Source: Streptomyces bottropensis ATCC 25435 (GTDB lineage Bacteria > Actinomycetota > Actinomycetes > Streptomycetales > Streptomycetaceae). Taken from it: a stretch of DNA of 64,000 nucleotides. The stretch's first letter is position 1, and every line of letters begins with the position of its first letter. The stretch is taken from contig NZ_KB911581.1 in the NCBI RefSeq assembly GCF_000383595.1, positions 5,973,519-6,037,518 of the forward strand, given 5' to 3'. Positions 62,959-64,000 of this stretch are shown piece after piece. The notes under the pieces were generated by a model. The model worked only from the letters and a program-made list of their open reading frames with translations, was not told the origin of the DNA and did not search any database. The translations under genes were made by a program, and so were the position numbers.

Positions 62959-63579
62959 TCAGTTCTCGGCCAGTTCCTTGAGCGCGAGGTTGAGTTCGAG
63001 GACGTTGACGCGTGGCTGGTCGAGGAAGCCGAGCGTACGGCCCTCGGTGTGGTCCTCGACCAGCTTCTCCACCTGGGCGACGGACAGGCCGTTCGCCTCG
63101 GCGACCCGCTTGATCTGGATGTCCGCGTACTGCGGGGAGATGTCCGGGTCGATGGCGGAGGCCGAGCCGGTGACCGCGTCCTTGGGTACCTCGGACTCGG
63201 GGACGCCGTTGAAGTCGGCGGCCCGCTTCTTCGCCGCCTTGACGTCCTTGACCAGGGTCGGGTCGTCGGCGCCCAGCTGACCGGAGCCGGTGGCCAGCGG
63301 GTCGTAGCCGCTGTTGGAGGGGCGGCCCTGGAACCACTTCGGGTCCGGCCTGTCCGTGCCCTTGATGTTCCAGCTCTGGCCGATCAGCTTCGAGCCGACT
63401 TCCCTGCCGTCGACCTCGGCCATCGAACCGTTGGCCTTGTCGGGGAAGGCCACCTGCCCGATGCCGGTGACCGCAAGGGGGTAGATGACGCCGGTGACGA
63501 CGGTGAGGACGAGCAACATGCGCAGCGCGGCCCACGCCATGCGCCCGGTGTTCACTACGGAGTTCTTCATGTCCTTCAT
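62959..63579 (-). CDS. kdpC: Potassium-transporting ATPase subunit KdpC
   Basis: 206 residues. One N-terminal transmembrane helix ([20 protein letters not shown]) and the KdpC motifs [22 protein letters not shown] and [10 protein letters not shown]...ADIQIKRVA are all present, as is the end [13 protein letters not shown]. KdpC stabilises the KdpFABC complex and helps ATP binding by KdpB. Its ATG overlaps the kdpB stop (ATGA). In this window it is the last kdp structural gene; kdpDE are not present. Confidence 0.95.
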   Translation of the reverse strand: MKDMKNSVVNTGRMAWAALRMLLVLTVVTGVIYPLAVTGIGQVAFPDKANGSMAEVDGREVGSKLIGQSWNIKGTDRPDPKWFQGRPSNSGYDPLATGSGQLGADDPTLVKDVKAAKKRAADFNGVPESEVPKDAVTGSASAIDPDISPQYADIQIKRVAEANGLSVAQVEKLVEDHTEGRTLGFLDQPRVNVLELNLALKELAEN

Positions 63580-64000
63580 CCGATCCCGGGGATCAGCGAG
63601 ATGAGCAGGTCGATGAGCTTGATGCCGACGAACGGGACGATCAGGCCGCCCAGCCCGTAGATACCGAGGTTGCGGCGCAGCATCTTGTCCGCGCTCATCG
63701 GCCGGTATCGCACGCCTCGCAGGGCGAGCGGCACGAGCGCGATGATGATCAGCGCGTTGAAGATGACGGCCGACAGGATCGCCGACTCCGGGGACGCCAG
63801 CCCCATGATGTTGAGCTTGTCGAGCGACGGGTAGGCGACGGCGAACATCGCGGGGATGATCGCGAAGTACTTCGCGACGTCGTTGGCGATGGAGAACGTC
63901 GTCAACGCGCCCCGGGTGATGAGGAGTTGCTTGCCGATCTCGACGATCTCGATGAGCTTGGTGGGATTGGAGTCGAGGTCGACCATGTTGCCGGCCTCCT
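63576..64000 (-). CDS. kdpB: Potassium-transporting ATPase subunit KdpB, C-terminal end
   Basis: The last 141 residues of the P-type ATPase subunit, running off the right edge. Readable segments are [40 protein letters not shown] and the three last helices ([40 protein letters not shown]). These belong to the transmembrane part after the ATP-binding domain. The catalytic DKTG motif lies outside the window. Confidence 0.95.
   Translation of the reverse strand, partial: EAGNMVDLDSNPTKLIEIVEIGKQLLITRGALTTFSIANDVAKYFAIIPAMFAVAYPSLDKLNIMGLASPESAILSAVIFNALIIIALVPLALRGVRYRPMSADKMLRRNLGIYGLGGLIVPFVGIKLIDLLISLIPGIG

Overview
The window is very GC-rich, its genes are tightly packed with ATGA/GTGA start-stop overlaps, GTG starts are common, several secreted enzymes begin with twin-arginine leaders, and the -10 boxes look like TAGGTT/TAGGCT. 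Together with the gene families this points to a Streptomyces (or close actinomycete) chromosome. No tRNA, rRNA, CRISPR array, prophage or complete insertion sequence was found. One MITE-like element and several gene remnants are present.

Layout. (1) 1-1851: a decayed L-idonate/gluconate locus. idnD is intact, but an IclR regulator and idnO survive only as 3' ends fused head to head. (2) 1858-8915: a secreted GH29 fucosidase, a Gfo/Idh/MocA oxidoreductase, a DUF6215-like membrane protein, an FAD monooxygenase, an AraC/GyrI-type regulator, and a second pair of truncated genes (ECF41-type sigma factor and membrane protein) meeting head to head. (3) 8922-22131: a catabolic island. A glutamine-synthetase-like ligase and a P450 lie on the minus strand. 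Divergent from them run ferredoxin, ferredoxin reductase, an acetoacetate-decarboxylase-fold enzyme, an HpaE-like dehydrogenase, a class III extradiol dioxygenase, an FAH-family enzyme, a TetR regulator, a permease, a second aldehyde dehydrogenase and a PuuD-like gamma-glutamyl hydrolase. Repeated TTGTTT-N6-AAACGA operators tie the three promoters together. (4) 22089-33904: cobalamin genes cobN, cobG, cobH, cobIJ, cobK, cbiD, cobM and cobL on alternating strands. The cobN leader is a cobalamin riboswitch that a 175-bp hairpin element appears to have split. (5) 34034-39268: polysaccharide-active secreted enzymes (lyase-like, GH95-like, GH97). The GH95 promoter carries an operator also found upstream of the distant GH29 gene. 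(6) 39303-45403: 2-hydroxyacid dehydrogenase, DUF2218 protein with paired palindromes, two amino-acid permeases and a GntR regulator. (7) 45496-55548: a LacI-controlled nucleoside salvage and uptake system (amidohydrolase, LacI, GATase-like protein, DeoD, BMP lipoprotein, ABC ATPase, two permeases, secreted phytase-like protein) bounded by two matching LacI operators. (8) 55740-64000: GH5 glucanase with a ricin-type domain, an M48 membrane peptidase with a membrane partner, a DM13 protein, small ORFs, and kdpC plus the end of kdpB.

How the genes work together. Island (3) reads as uptake of an amine, gamma-glutamyl protection, oxidation, aldehyde oxidation and deglutamylation, joined to a homoprotocatechuate-like meta-cleavage branch. 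The combination suggests catabolism of an aromatic amine, but the substrate is inferred, not shown. Unit (7) reads as import of nucleosides, phosphorolysis and deamination, with a secreted phosphate-ester-type enzyme at the end. All functional calls are by family resemblance read from the sequence; no searches were run.
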